Source of the DNA: Paracoccus sp. UBA889
GTDB taxonomy: Bacteria > Pseudomonadota > Alphaproteobacteria > Rhodobacterales > Rhodobacteraceae
Assembly (NCBI GenBank): GCA_002294185.1
Contig: DBFD01000050.1
Location: forward strand, 34,497 to 69,924
Direction: 5' to 3'
Length of the DNA: 35,428 nt
Shown: positions 1-7,642 of the stretch, piece by piece
Layout of the letters: every line of letters begins with the position of its first letter
How positions within the stretch are numbered: position 1 is the first letter of the stretch
Notes under the pieces: model-generated
Told to the model about the DNA's origin: nothing
Seen by the model: only the letters and a program-made list of their open reading frames with translations
Databases searched by the model: none
Position numbers and translations under genes: made by a program

Positions 1-266
1 GTCAGCTGCACGCCGACGAGGATCGGGAAGGCGTAGTAGAACCAGATCAGCTGGATCAGGACCGGGGTATCCCGGAAAAGCTCTACATAGACAAGACTCG
101 TGCCGCGGATCCAGCCGCTGCGGCCCAGCCGCGCCTGCGCAAGCAGCAGGCCGCCCGCAAGGCCGATGGTGATGGACGGGATCCAGATCTGGATGGTGAC
201 CCAGAGCCCGCGCAACAGGACGATCCAGTTGTCGGTGACGATGCTGAAATCGGGAACGTAGGTCAT
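1..266 (-). CDS. amino acid ABC transporter permease, partial (C-terminus beyond window)
   Basis: The reading frame begins with ATG at 266 on the minus strand and runs off the window edge, giving the first ~88 residues (starting MTYVPDFSIVTDNWIVLL). It has a first hydrophobic helix, a basic turn, and the segment VELFRDTPVLIQLIWFYYAF. This E-x-x-R-x-T-P-x-x-x-Q-L pattern is typical of HisM/GlnP-type polar amino acid permeases. It lies 10 nt downstream of another permease of the same family (277-942), so the two probably form a heterodimeric membrane channel fed by the binding protein at 1009-1830. The ATPase is expected beyond the window edge. The substrate cannot be told from sequence. Confidence 0.9.
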   Translation of the reverse strand, partial: MTYVPDFSIVTDNWIVLLRGLWVTIQIWIPSITIGLAGGLLLAQARLGRSGWIRGTSLVYVELFRDTPVLIQLIWFYYAFPILVGVQL

Positions 267-276
267 CGCCGGGTTC

Positions 277-942
277 TCACTGATAGGCCGTCAGCCGGGC
301 TTCGGCGAGCCGCGCCAACTGGCTGGCGGTCAACAGCAGCACGAGGTACATCAGCGCGATGATCGTATAGACCTCGAGCGGACGGAAGGTCTCGGAGTTC
401 ACCATCATCGCCTGGTAGAGCAGGTCGGCATAGGCAAGTGTCGAGGCCAGCGCGGTGGTCTTCAACAACTCGAAGCTGCGCTCGATGAAGGGCGGAACCA
501 TGCGGGCGATGGCCTGCGGCACGATCACGCGGCGCATCAGCGCCGCATGGGTCATGCCGAGCGCGCGCCCGCCTTCCCATTGCCCGCGCTCGACGGAGAC
601 GATCCCGCCCCGGAAAACCTCGGCGTAAAATGCTCCGGACTGGGTCGACAGCGCCAGCACGGCGGCGACATAGGGATTGAGGCTGATCGAAAGCAGCACC
701 GGCAGCGCATAGAAGAACCAGAAGAAATGAACGATCGGTGGCGTGTTGCGATAGAATTCGATGAAGGCAAGCGCCGGAATGCCCAGCCACTTGCGCGGCG
801 AGAGACGCATCATCGCCAGGACGAGGCCGACCAGAACGCCCAGTGCGATCGAGACCGCGGCGATCTTGATCGTGTTCAACAGTCCCAGTGCGAGCATGTC
901 GAAACGCGCCAGAACCGGGCCGAAATCCCAGGAATAATCCAT
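277..942 (-). CDS. amino acid ABC transporter permease (HisM/GlnP family)
   Basis: A 221-residue inner-membrane protein with about five hydrophobic helices. Residues ~60-85 (FIEFYRNTPPIVHFFWFFYA) are the usual polar amino acid permease signature. The EAA loop that contacts the ATPase is recognisable around residues 120-150 (EGGRALGMTHAALMRRVIVPQA). The length is normal for the family. It starts at ATG 942, 66 nt after the binding-protein gene, and is followed after 10 nt by the second permease gene. The 66-nt gap holds a hairpin at 973-999. Together these genes make a type I importer for an amino acid or a related small polar compound. Confidence 0.92.
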   Translation of the reverse strand: MDYSWDFGPVLARFDMLALGLLNTIKIAAVSIALGVLVGLVLAMMRLSPRKWLGIPALAFIEFYRNTPPIVHFFWFFYALPVLLSISLNPYVAAVLALSTQSGAFYAEVFRGGIVSVERGQWEGGRALGMTHAALMRRVIVPQAIARMVPPFIERSFELLKTTALASTLAYADLLYQAMMVNSETFRPLEVYTIIALMYLVLLLTASQLARLAEARLTAYQ

Positions 943-972
943 GTCACGGCTTTCGCTAGATCGGATGGGGCG

Positions 973-999
973 CGGACCTGACGCCGGGCTACAGGTCCG
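973..999 (-). terminator. intercistronic hairpin after the amino acid binding-protein gene
   Basis: Perfect 8-bp inverted repeat CGGACCTG / CAGGTCCG with an 11-nt loop, between the binding-protein gene (ending 1009) and the first permease gene (starting 942). No T-run follows, so it looks like an mRNA-stabilising or partly attenuating hairpin rather than a full terminator. Such hairpins are known to keep binding proteins in excess over membrane components. Confidence 0.55.
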
Positions 1000-1008
1000 G
1001 GCAGAACC

Positions 1009-1830
1009 TTACCAGTCTTCCTTGACCAGGCCGGGAATCCCTTCGGGATCGATGTCCTTGCTGGCAAGATAGGCACGGAAAAGCTCGTCCGGCACACCGG
1101 CGGCGTAGAGATCGGCGACGGTGGCGTTCACCCAGTCGAGGAAATCGCTGCTGTCTTCCTGGCGCATCCCGGCCGAGGTGGCGACCGGGTTCACCGGCTC
1201 TGGCAGCAGCACCTTGCCCATCTTCAACCGGGAATACTGCACGACGAGGGCCGGGTGAAACTGGACGACGGCGTCCACACGGCCTGCGGCAAATGCCGCG
1301 ATGGCCTCGTCGTTGGACGAGAAGCGGTTGATCGGGGCCTTTGTCATCATTTCGGTCACGTTGCGGTCCAGCGAGGTGCCGAGTGTGACGCCGATGCGCG
1401 TTTCGGGCGTGTCGAGTTCAACCCAGGTCTTCGCCGCCGAGTCCTCGCGGACCAACGCGCCCATGGCATAATAGAACAGCGGGTTTTCCGGGAATGCGAG
1501 GGCCTTCTTGCGCTCTTCCGTGGGGTCGAGCACGAACATGATGTCGAACTGGTTTGCCTGCAATCCCGCGACGGCATTGGCCCAGGAGGTCTCGACCGGG
1601 ATCATCGTCACGCCAAGCTTGTCGGCCATCCGCCTGCCCATGGCGACACCAACACCTGTCCATTGCTCTGACATCGGATCCTTGTAGAACCAGGGCTCGG
1701 CGGAGGCGACGCCGATACGCAGCTCGCCCGATTCCTTGACCTGTGCCATGGTACCGCTGTCCTGTGCCCGGGCCATCGGGGCGAGGGTCAATGCAACCGT
1801 GGCGGCGAGAATAAGCAGACGTCTTTTCAT
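1009..1830 (-). CDS. amino acid ABC transporter substrate-binding protein (SBP_bac_3 family)
   Basis: 273 residues. A Sec-type signal peptide (MKRRLLILAATVALTLAPMARAQ) has a basic start, a hydrophobic core and a likely cleavage site after ARA. The mature part begins MAQVKESGELRIGVASAEPWFYKD and continues with TGVGVAMGRRMADKLGV, the normal opening of periplasmic polar amino acid receptors. Later segments (GVTLGTSLDRNVTEM, AAFAAGRVDAVVQFHPAL) fit the second lobe. The ATG at 1830 overlaps the stop of the upstream GntR gene by four bases (ATGA), so regulator and transporter are co-transcribed and probably translationally coupled. The ligand is not predictable from sequence alone. Confidence 0.93.
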   Translation of the reverse strand: MKRRLLILAATVALTLAPMARAQDSGTMAQVKESGELRIGVASAEPWFYKDPMSEQWTGVGVAMGRRMADKLGVTMIPVETSWANAVAGLQANQFDIMFVLDPTEERKKALAFPENPLFYYAMGALVREDSAAKTWVELDTPETRIGVTLGTSLDRNVTEMMTKAPINRFSSNDEAIAAFAAGRVDAVVQFHPALVVQYSRLKMGKVLLPEPVNPVATSAGMRQEDSSDFLDWVNATVADLYAAGVPDELFRAYLASKDIDPEGIPGLVKEDW

Positions 1831-2519
1831 TTCTCTCTCCTGTTGGATTTGGCCTTCACCGCTTCAATCGAGAAGACGAAGGCCATGGTCTTGTCCAGCC
1901 CGCGGCGCATGTGGTCGCGGATCTCTTCCTTCATCCGCTCGCGGCTGTCTCCCAGAGCGAAGCGGACATAGTCGTCGTGGCTTTCCCGTTTCGGGCCGGT
2001 GATGCCGTGGGCACGGTGATGCGCCGCCCAGTAGAGCTGCAGACGAGCGCGGATACCGCTCCAGCTCGACAACAGGATGCCGTTGCCGCAAACCTCGTAG
2101 GCAAGGCCGTGAAGGTCCAGTTCAGCGTCGATGGAGCGGATGTCATCGCGCGCGTCGATCGCCTTGAGCAGCGCTGCGTGCCGCTCCATGAGGGATTGCC
2201 GGAAAGCTTCGTCCCTGCGTTCCCAGATTTGTTCGAAGGCGAAGACCTCGAGGCAGATCCGCATGGAATAGATATCCTCGATATCCGTCGAGGTCAGTTG
2301 CAGGACGCGCGTGCCGGTGTAGGGAACGGTCACGAGAAGACCCTCATCGACAAGATGCCGCATCGCCTCTCGCATGGGTCCGCGGCTTACCCCGAAACGC
2401 AGGGCCAGGGCAGTCTCGGTCACCGGCTCGCCGGGCTCGAATTCTCCCGAAAGGATCGCACCGCGCAACAGACTGGCAAGCTGGGCGCCCATCGTTTCGC
2501 GCTTGATCAACCCGGTCAT
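1827..2519 (-). CDS. GntR-family transcriptional regulator with FCD effector domain
   Basis: 230 residues. The N-terminal winged helix-turn-helix (about 10-75) shows typical features: ILSGEFEPGEPVTETALALRF, then GVSRGPMREAMRHLVDEGL. The C-terminal all-helical FCD domain (about 85-215) contains a D-x3-H pair (DLDLHG-like segment around residue 135) of the metal/ligand site common to FadR-type regulators. It is the first gene of the amino acid importer operon, overlapping the binding-protein gene by four bases, so it most likely controls that operon in response to the imported compound or its breakdown product. A GntR-type palindrome lies 30 nt upstream of the start, suggesting autoregulation. 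Confidence 0.9.
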   Translation of the reverse strand: MTGLIKRETMGAQLASLLRGAILSGEFEPGEPVTETALALRFGVSRGPMREAMRHLVDEGLLVTVPYTGTRVLQLTSTDIEDIYSMRICLEVFAFEQIWERRDEAFRQSLMERHAALLKAIDARDDIRSIDAELDLHGLAYEVCGNGILLSSWSGIRARLQLYWAAHHRAHGITGPKRESHDDYVRFALGDSRERMKEEIRDHMRRGLDKTMAFVFSIEAVKAKSNRREK

Positions 2520-2545
2520 CAGAAATCTTTCCGCCGCTTCCTAAT

Positions 2546-2561
2546 GTAGATTGTCTACAAT
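2546..2561. promoter_or_regulatory. probable GntR/FCD operator
   Basis: ATTGTCTACAAT (2550-2561) is an inverted repeat ATTGT-CT-ACAAT matching the T-N-G-T...A-C-N-A pattern known for FadR-subfamily GntR regulators. It overlaps a second repeat, GTAGA-TTG-TCTAC (2546-2558). It lies 27-30 nt upstream of the GntR start codon at 2519, in the 153-nt region between divergent regulator genes. Confidence 0.55.
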
Positions 2562-2640
2562 GATGCGTTAGCCCATGCAAGCTTTCCTCGGGGGTCCATT
2601 GCTTGTCTTCCGGCGAGGTCGATTGACTTATCTCAAAAAA

Positions 2641-2668
2641 GGGAATAAAAATTCCCAAAACAGGGAAT
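2641..2668. promoter_or_regulatory. probable IclR-type operator (three GGGAAT half-sites)
   Basis: GGGAAT-AAAA-ATTCCC (2641-2656) is a perfect 6-bp inverted repeat, followed by a third GGGAAT at 2663-2668. The array ends four bases before the IclR start codon and overlaps its ribosome binding region. The form resembles the TGGAAAT/ATTTCCA palindromes known for IclR-type regulators. Binding here would block both transcription and access to the start site, so autorepression is likely. Confidence 0.5.
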
Positions 2669-2672
2669 ACTG

Positions 2673-3452
2673 ATGAGCGAAAACCTCAGCCGAACGTTGA
2701 TCTTGCTGGAACATCTGTCGGCCGCAAAACGGTCAGGCGTGACGGTTGCGCAATTGATCGAACAAACCGGTCTGGCCAGTTCGACCGTCTATCGCATTGC
2801 CCAGGAGCTAGAGACGCTGGGCTATGTGCTGAAATCCAGCGATCGCCGCCTGTTTCCGAAATTCCAGTTCGAGCAGGGCATGAGCTTCGGCGGCATCGAG
2901 ATCGGCCATCTGTCCGCGGCATGTCGGAGCGTCAGCGCCGATCTGGTCGCCGCATCCGAATTCATCGCCCTGCGCAAGGAAACGCTGTTCTGGCACGTCG
3001 CCGAGGCCCATCCCATGCAGTCCATCCGGCTGCGCGCCGGGGTCGGATTCGTGCGCGCCACCTATGAACTGGACTGCATAACGCGGATGGCTCTTGCGCA
3101 TAGGCAACGGGCCGAGGTTGAGGCGAACTGGGACGTCACCGGTTTTTACGAGGTCGGTGTTTCCGGCAGAAAGGTGCCGTGGGACGAAGCGCAAGAGAAA
3201 ATCTTCACAGTCGATACGGCGGACATGCAGTTCGATCTGATGGGCAATGCCAAGGGCGTCCGGCGTTTTTGCGTGGCCATCCATGGTGAGCAGGGGGAAT
3301 TCGCCGGATTGTTGACCGCCGCAGAGGCGGCGACTCCCGTCCGTGACGTTGACGCGCATGTGGCAAAGGTCCAGCGGGTTCTGATGGGCGCGAAATCTGC
3401 TGTCGAGAACGGCACCGACACGTCGAGACCGAAGCAGATGCAACAGGTCTAG
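2673..3452 (+). CDS. IclR-family transcriptional regulator
   Basis: 259 residues. The N-terminal winged helix-turn-helix (about 5-65) reads TLILLEHLSAAKRSGVTVAQ then TGLASSTVYRIAQELETLGY, the standard IclR pattern. The remainder fits the GAF-like effector domain, with VGFVRATYELDCITRMALAH at the usual place for the ligand pocket. It is 25 nt upstream of the sugar binding-protein gene on the same strand and has no separate promoter downstream, so it is probably co-transcribed with the ABC-sulfatase operon and regulates it. The ligand is probably a sugar or a product of the sulfatase, which is inference from context. The start at 2673 is preceded by AGGGA. Confidence 0.88.
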   Translation: MSENLSRTLILLEHLSAAKRSGVTVAQLIEQTGLASSTVYRIAQELETLGYVLKSSDRRLFPKFQFEQGMSFGGIEIGHLSAACRSVSADLVAASEFIALRKETLFWHVAEAHPMQSIRLRAGVGFVRATYELDCITRMALAHRQRAEVEANWDVTGFYEVGVSGRKVPWDEAQEKIFTVDTADMQFDLMGNAKGVRRFCVAIHGEQGEFAGLLTAAEAATPVRDVDAHVAKVQRVLMGAKSAVENGTDTSRPKQMQQV

Positions 3453-3477
3453 CCAAACGATAGTCAGGGAGGAAATC

Positions 3478-4746
3478 ATGAAATTCGCAATGAAGGGTGC
3501 AGTCGCCGTGGCGACTGCGCTGACCTTGATCGCGCCGCTTGCGGCCGGGGCGCAGGAGCTGGTCATGTCGATCGGGTCGCGCGGCTATGGCGGCATGATG
3601 GAACGCAATATCGAGGCATTCGAGGCCGCCAATCCCGGCACCTCCGTCGAATGGCTGAAAGTGTCGGACGTCCCGGGCGACAGCCGCAAGCTTTATGTGA
3701 CGGGCCTGACCGCGAAAAGCCCGACACCGGACGTGTTCGCGATCGACGTCATCTGGGCGGGTGAATTCGCGCAGCGCGGCTGGCTTGAACCGCTGAACAA
3801 CTATCTGGGAAAGGACGCGATTGCGGCATACAACCCGTCTTTCCTGTCCGCCGCCACGATCGACGGCACGGTGTTTGCCGCCCCGCTTTATGTCGATGGC
3901 ACCCATCTTTTCTACCGATCCGACCTGCTGGAGAAATACGGAATTGCGGTGCCGAAGACCTGGGAAGAGGTCATCGCGGCGTCCAAGACCGTCATGGAAG
4001 GCGAAGGCAATCCGCAGCTTTACGGCTTTGTGTCCATGTGGGCCAAGATCGAGGGGCTGTTCATGAACTGGCTTTCGTTCACGGGCGGCAACGGCGCGAC
4101 CTTCTTTGATGCTGATGGCGAGGTCGCCGTCAACTCGCCCGAATCCATCGCCGCGACCCAGACCATGGTCGACATGATCTACAAGGACAGGATCGTTCCG
4201 GATTCGATCCTGACGATGAAGCCCGACGATGCCCGGACGCTGTTCCAGCAAGGTCGCGCGGTGTTCCTGATGGTGCAGGATTTCGTCTATGCACCGCTGA
4301 GCGCCGCTGACAGCCCCGTGGCCGGCAAGTTCGATTTCACCCGCAACCCCTACTTCGAGGGGCATCCCGACGCTAAATCCACGGCGATGGGCGGTTGGCT
4401 TCTGGCAGTCAACGCAAATTCCGAAAACAAGGAAGCCGCGGCGAAGCTGGTGGAATACTTCACTTCCTACGACGCGCAATTGGCCGCAGCACTTGACGAA
4501 AACCGGGCGCCGGGCCGAACCGACGTTTACGACGCGCCGGAAATGGCGGATGCGACTTTGCTCAAGAAGCTGGGCGATGATTACGCGGTCGGCGTCGTGC
4601 GTCCATCCGCATCGACGGGCAATCTCTACCCGCGCGTATCCGAGGTGATGCAGACCGAAATCACCAACGCGCTGCACCGCGAGAAAACGGTGGAGCAGGC
4701 TTTGAATGACGCCGCCGCCGAGATCAATTCCATCCTGGGCAAGTAG
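3478..4746 (+). CDS. sugar ABC transporter substrate-binding protein (SBP_bac_1 family)
   Basis: 422 residues with a Sec signal peptide (MKFAMKGAVAVATALTLIAP, then LAAGAQ) and a mature start ELVMSIGSRGYGG. The body shows the family-1 carbohydrate receptor pattern: an early NIEAFEAANPGTSVEWLKV, a central DVFAIDVIWAGEFAQRGWLEPL, and a later MGGWLLAVNANSENKEAAAKLVEYF. A strong ribosome binding site (GGGAGGAAATC) precedes ATG 3478. It is the first structural gene of an operon with two permeases, an ATPase and a sulfatase. The cargo is therefore probably a carbohydrate or polyol, plausibly carrying a sulfate ester; that last point is inference from the sulfatase neighbour. Confidence 0.93.
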   Translation: MKFAMKGAVAVATALTLIAPLAAGAQELVMSIGSRGYGGMMERNIEAFEAANPGTSVEWLKVSDVPGDSRKLYVTGLTAKSPTPDVFAIDVIWAGEFAQRGWLEPLNNYLGKDAIAAYNPSFLSAATIDGTVFAAPLYVDGTHLFYRSDLLEKYGIAVPKTWEEVIAASKTVMEGEGNPQLYGFVSMWAKIEGLFMNWLSFTGGNGATFFDADGEVAVNSPESIAATQTMVDMIYKDRIVPDSILTMKPDDARTLFQQGRAVFLMVQDFVYAPLSAADSPVAGKFDFTRNPYFEGHPDAKSTAMGGWLLAVNANSENKEAAAKLVEYFTSYDAQLAAALDENRAPGRTDVYDAPEMADATLLKKLGDDYAVGVVRPSASTGNLYPRVSEVMQTEITNALHREKTVEQALNDAAAEINSILGK

Positions 4747-4754
4747 GTCACCGA

Positions 4755-4782
4755 CCCTGCGCGTCTGCCTTGCCGCGCGGGG
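4755..4782 (+). terminator. intercistronic hairpin after the sugar binding-protein gene
   Basis: CCCTGCGCG and CGCGCGGGG form a 9-bp stem with one G-U pair and a 10-nt loop, followed by CCTTTC, in the 60-nt gap between binding-protein and first permease genes. It probably stabilises the upstream message or reduces read-through into the permease genes. Confidence 0.5.
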
Positions 4783-4806
4783 CCTTTCAAAAGAAATGGG
4801 CCGGAC

Positions 4807-5697
4807 ATGAACCGCACCATGAATCTGGAACAGCGCACGGCGCTGACCGGGATCGGCTTTGTCACGCCAACCGTGATCGTCATCGCGCTGATCCTGATCT
4901 ATCCGATCATCCAGTCGGTCGTGCTGAGCTTCGGGCAATCCAGCATCGACGGATCGGAACCCTACCGGTTCGTCGGCCTCAGGCACTATGCCACGTTGAT
5001 GGGTGACGGGCGGTTCTGGAACGCGCTTGCGGTCACCTTCACCTTTACCGCACTGTCCATTCCCCTGGAACTGGCATTGGGAATCGGCCTGGCCTTGCTG
5101 ATGAACGAAAGTTTCAGGGGCAAGGGGCTGGCGCGGCTGGCGGTCCTGTTTCCCTGGGCACTGCCGACGGCGCTGAATGCGCTGATCTGGCGCTGGATGT
5201 ACAATTCCGATTACGGGCTGTTCAACGCGGTGGCGCTGCAAAGCGGGCTTGCGGACCGGCCGATCAACTTCCTGGGCGATACCTCGCTGGCGATGGCATC
5301 GATGGTGGTCGTGGCCGTATGGAAGACCAGCTCTTTCATGGCGCTCATTATTCTTGCGGGCCTGCAATCCATCCCCCGCGACCTGTTCGAGGCGGGCCGT
5401 ATGGACGGCATGACCAAATGGCAGGAATTCACCCAGATCACCCTGCCACTGTTGAAAGGGCCTATCCTCGTGGCCCTCATCATCCGGTCGATGGACGCGC
5501 TGCGCACCTTCGAGCTGCCCTTCAACCTGACCGATGGCGGGCCGGTGAACGCGACCGAAAGCCTGTCGCTCTACGCCTACAAGGCGATCTTCGATTTCCT
5601 GGATTTCAACTTTGGCGCGGCAGTCGTGGTGGTGCAGTTCCTCGTGATCTTCGCGATGAGCCTGATCTACGTCTTTGCCCTTCGAAACAAGGATTGA
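4807..5697 (+). CDS. sugar ABC transporter permease (MalF/UgpA type)
   Basis: 296-residue integral membrane protein. A hydrophobic first helix (FVTPTVIVIALILIYPIIQS) is followed by five further helices. The cytoplasmic EAA loop that docks on the ATPase is at about 200-220 (EAGRMDGMTKWQEFTQITLP). Length and order fit the first permease of carbohydrate CUT1 importers. It starts at ATG 4807, a site with only a modest GGGCC-rich upstream sequence, and ends 4 nt before the second permease start, indicating coupled translation. It pairs with the protein at 5702-6526 to form the transmembrane pore. Confidence 0.93.
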   Translation: MNRTMNLEQRTALTGIGFVTPTVIVIALILIYPIIQSVVLSFGQSSIDGSEPYRFVGLRHYATLMGDGRFWNALAVTFTFTALSIPLELALGIGLALLMNESFRGKGLARLAVLFPWALPTALNALIWRWMYNSDYGLFNAVALQSGLADRPINFLGDTSLAMASMVVVAVWKTSSFMALIILAGLQSIPRDLFEAGRMDGMTKWQEFTQITLPLLKGPILVALIIRSMDALRTFELPFNLTDGGPVNATESLSLYAYKAIFDFLDFNFGAAVVVVQFLVIFAMSLIYVFALRNKD

Positions 5698-5701
5698 GCC
5701 G

Positions 5702-6526
5702 ATGCAAAAACGACCGCGCTATGGCCTTTATGCAATCGTCGCGCTTTCGGTCTTGATCTCGTTCTTTCCGATCGTCTGGCTGATCCTGACATCGTTCAAG
5801 AACACCGCCGGAATCTATGCCTGGCCGCCGCAATACTGGCCCGATCCCTTCACATTCGAGAATTACGTCTCGATCTTCACCAATTCGCCGGAATTGCTGC
5901 GCTATATCCTGAACAGCTTTATCGTCGGGGTCGGCGCCACGGCGGTCACGCTGTTATTGGGTGGGATGGCGGCCTATGCGCTGTCGCGGCTGGGCCTGCG
6001 CTTTGCAGGAGTGCTGATGGTCGCCATCCTCGCGGTGTCGATGTTTCCGCCGGTGTCGCTGCTGCCGTCGCTGTTTCAGAACTTCCTGAACTTCGGGCTG
6101 TTGAACACCTATACCGGCCTTGTCCTGGCCCATGCGGGCCTGTTCCTTCCCTTCACCGTCTGGATGCTGGCCAGCTACTTCGCCACCCTGCCGGTGGAGA
6201 TCGAAGAGGCCGCGCGCATGGATGGCATGGGCTTCCTGCGGATATTCCTGACAATCGTGCTGCCCCTGTCGTGGCCGGGATTTGTGGCCACCGGACTGAT
6301 TGTCTTCATCTTTTCGTGGAACGAATTTCCGCTGGCCCTGGTCCTGATGACGCAGAATGCCATGCGCACGGCCCCGGTGGGTATCTCGCTCTATCCCGGC
6401 GAATACGCCTTTCCGTGGGAGACGATCTCGACGGCGACCGTTCTGGCCATCATCCCGGTTCTGGTCATCACCGCAATATTCCAGAAACAGATTGTCGGCG
6501 GCCTGACCGCTGGCGCGGGCAAATGA
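5702..6526 (+). CDS. sugar ABC transporter permease (MalG/UgpE type)
   Basis: 274 residues from ATG 5702, six hydrophobic helices. The EAA loop is clear near residues 170-190 (EEAARMDGMGFLRIFLTIVLP). A CUT1-family periplasmic segment between helices 1 and 2 (TSFKNTAGIYAWPPQYWPDP) matches MalG-type permeases. An upstream in-frame ATG at 5675 lies inside the previous gene. ATG 5702 was preferred because AAGGA sits 8 nt before it and it follows the previous stop by only 4 nt. It ends 9 nt before the ATPase gene. It is the partner of the MalF-type permease. Confidence 0.92.
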   Translation: MQKRPRYGLYAIVALSVLISFFPIVWLILTSFKNTAGIYAWPPQYWPDPFTFENYVSIFTNSPELLRYILNSFIVGVGATAVTLLLGGMAAYALSRLGLRFAGVLMVAILAVSMFPPVSLLPSLFQNFLNFGLLNTYTGLVLAHAGLFLPFTVWMLASYFATLPVEIEEAARMDGMGFLRIFLTIVLPLSWPGFVATGLIVFIFSWNEFPLALVLMTQNAMRTAPVGISLYPGEYAFPWETISTATVLAIIPVLVITAIFQKQIVGGLTAGAGK

Positions 6527-6535
6527 GGCTGTGAC

Positions 6536-7639
6536 ATGGCAAGCGTGACCCTGAACCAGATCGGCAAATCCTATGGCGCCGTCGTGGCGGTCAAGCAGTT
6601 TGATCTGGAGATTGCCGATGGTGAATTCCTGGTTCTGTTGGGGCCATCCGGATGCGGGAAATCGACCACGCTGCGGATGATTGCCGGGCTGGAAAGCATC
6701 ACCCATGGCGATCTTTTGATCGGCGGCAAGCGGGTGAACGACACCGACCCCAAGGATCGCGGTGTCGCGATGGTCTTTCAGAACTACGCGCTCTATCCAC
6801 ATAAATCCGTGTTCGACAACATGGCGATGGCCCTGAAGCTTCAAAAGACGCCCAGGGCCGAGATTGCCGAGCGGGTCAACGCCGTCGCCGACATGCTGGG
6901 CCTGACCCCCTATCTCGAACGGAAACCCGCCGCCCTGTCCGGTGGTCAACGCCAGCGCGTCGCCATCGGCCGCGCGATCGTCCGCACGCCGGACGTGTTC
7001 CTGTTCGATGAACCGCTGTCCAACCTTGACGCGAAGCTGCGGGTCAAGATGCGGATGGAACTGCAAGAACTGCATGACCGGCTGGGCGTCACCTCGGTCT
7101 ACGTCACCCATGATCAGGTCGAGGCCATGACGCTGGCCGACCGCATCGTCATTCTGAATGGCGGCACGGTTGCACAGATCGGCACCCCGCGCGAGGTCTA
7201 TGACCATCCGGCAACGGAGTTCGTCGCAGGGTTTATCGGCAGCCCGGCGATGAATTTCATGCCGGCCGCCCGGGCGGGCGATCATTGGCGGATCGAGGGT
7301 TCCGATCTTGTCCTGCCCGATGCCATCGGGCTGAACGCTACGGATCCCGCCCTGACGCTTGGTGTGCGCCCCGAACATCTGGAGGTGTTTGCCCCCGAAA
7401 ACGCCCCCTCCGGTCCCTGGGTGTTCGACGCAAGGGTCAAGCTGGCCGAGCTGTTGGGTGCCGACGCCCTGTTGAACCTGTCGGTCATGGGCCAGCCCAT
7501 GCTGGCCCGCGTCGGCGGCACTGATTTCCCCCTGGCGGGCGGCCGCGTGCGCGTTCGCATCGATCCGGAACGGCTGCATGCGTTTCACCCGGAAACCGGC
7601 CTGGCGGTTACCTCTCGCAGCCCATCATCAGGACAATAG
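6536..7639 (+). CDS. sugar ABC transporter ATP-binding protein (MalK/UgpC type)
   Basis: 367 residues. The nucleotide-binding domain has Walker A GPSGCGKST (36-44), Q-loop MVFQNYALYPH, signature LSGGQRQRVAIGRA, Walker B DVFLFDEPLSNLD and switch histidine in YVTHDQ. Residues ~235-360 form the MalK/UgpC-type C-terminal OB-fold region (TLGVRPEHLEVF; RVRVRIDPERLHAF). The length is normal for carbohydrate importers. It powers the two permeases encoded just upstream and its stop lies 3 nt before the sulfatase start, so import and sulfatase are made together. The exact sugar is not predictable from this subunit. Confidence 0.94.
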   Translation: MASVTLNQIGKSYGAVVAVKQFDLEIADGEFLVLLGPSGCGKSTTLRMIAGLESITHGDLLIGGKRVNDTDPKDRGVAMVFQNYALYPHKSVFDNMAMALKLQKTPRAEIAERVNAVADMLGLTPYLERKPAALSGGQRQRVAIGRAIVRTPDVFLFDEPLSNLDAKLRVKMRMELQELHDRLGVTSVYVTHDQVEAMTLADRIVILNGGTVAQIGTPREVYDHPATEFVAGFIGSPAMNFMPAARAGDHWRIEGSDLVLPDAIGLNATDPALTLGVRPEHLEVFAPENAPSGPWVFDARVKLAELLGADALLNLSVMGQPMLARVGGTDFPLAGGRVRVRIDPERLHAFHPETGLAVTSRSPSSGQ

Positions 7640-7642
7640 ACC

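Noticed and set aside
3205-5367. 720-codon open frame on the minus strand opposite the sugar ABC genes
   Set aside because: It is antisense to the IclR, receptor and permease genes, shows no recognisable domain, and is rich in Arg, His, Gln and Gly as expected for a GC-rich shadow frame.
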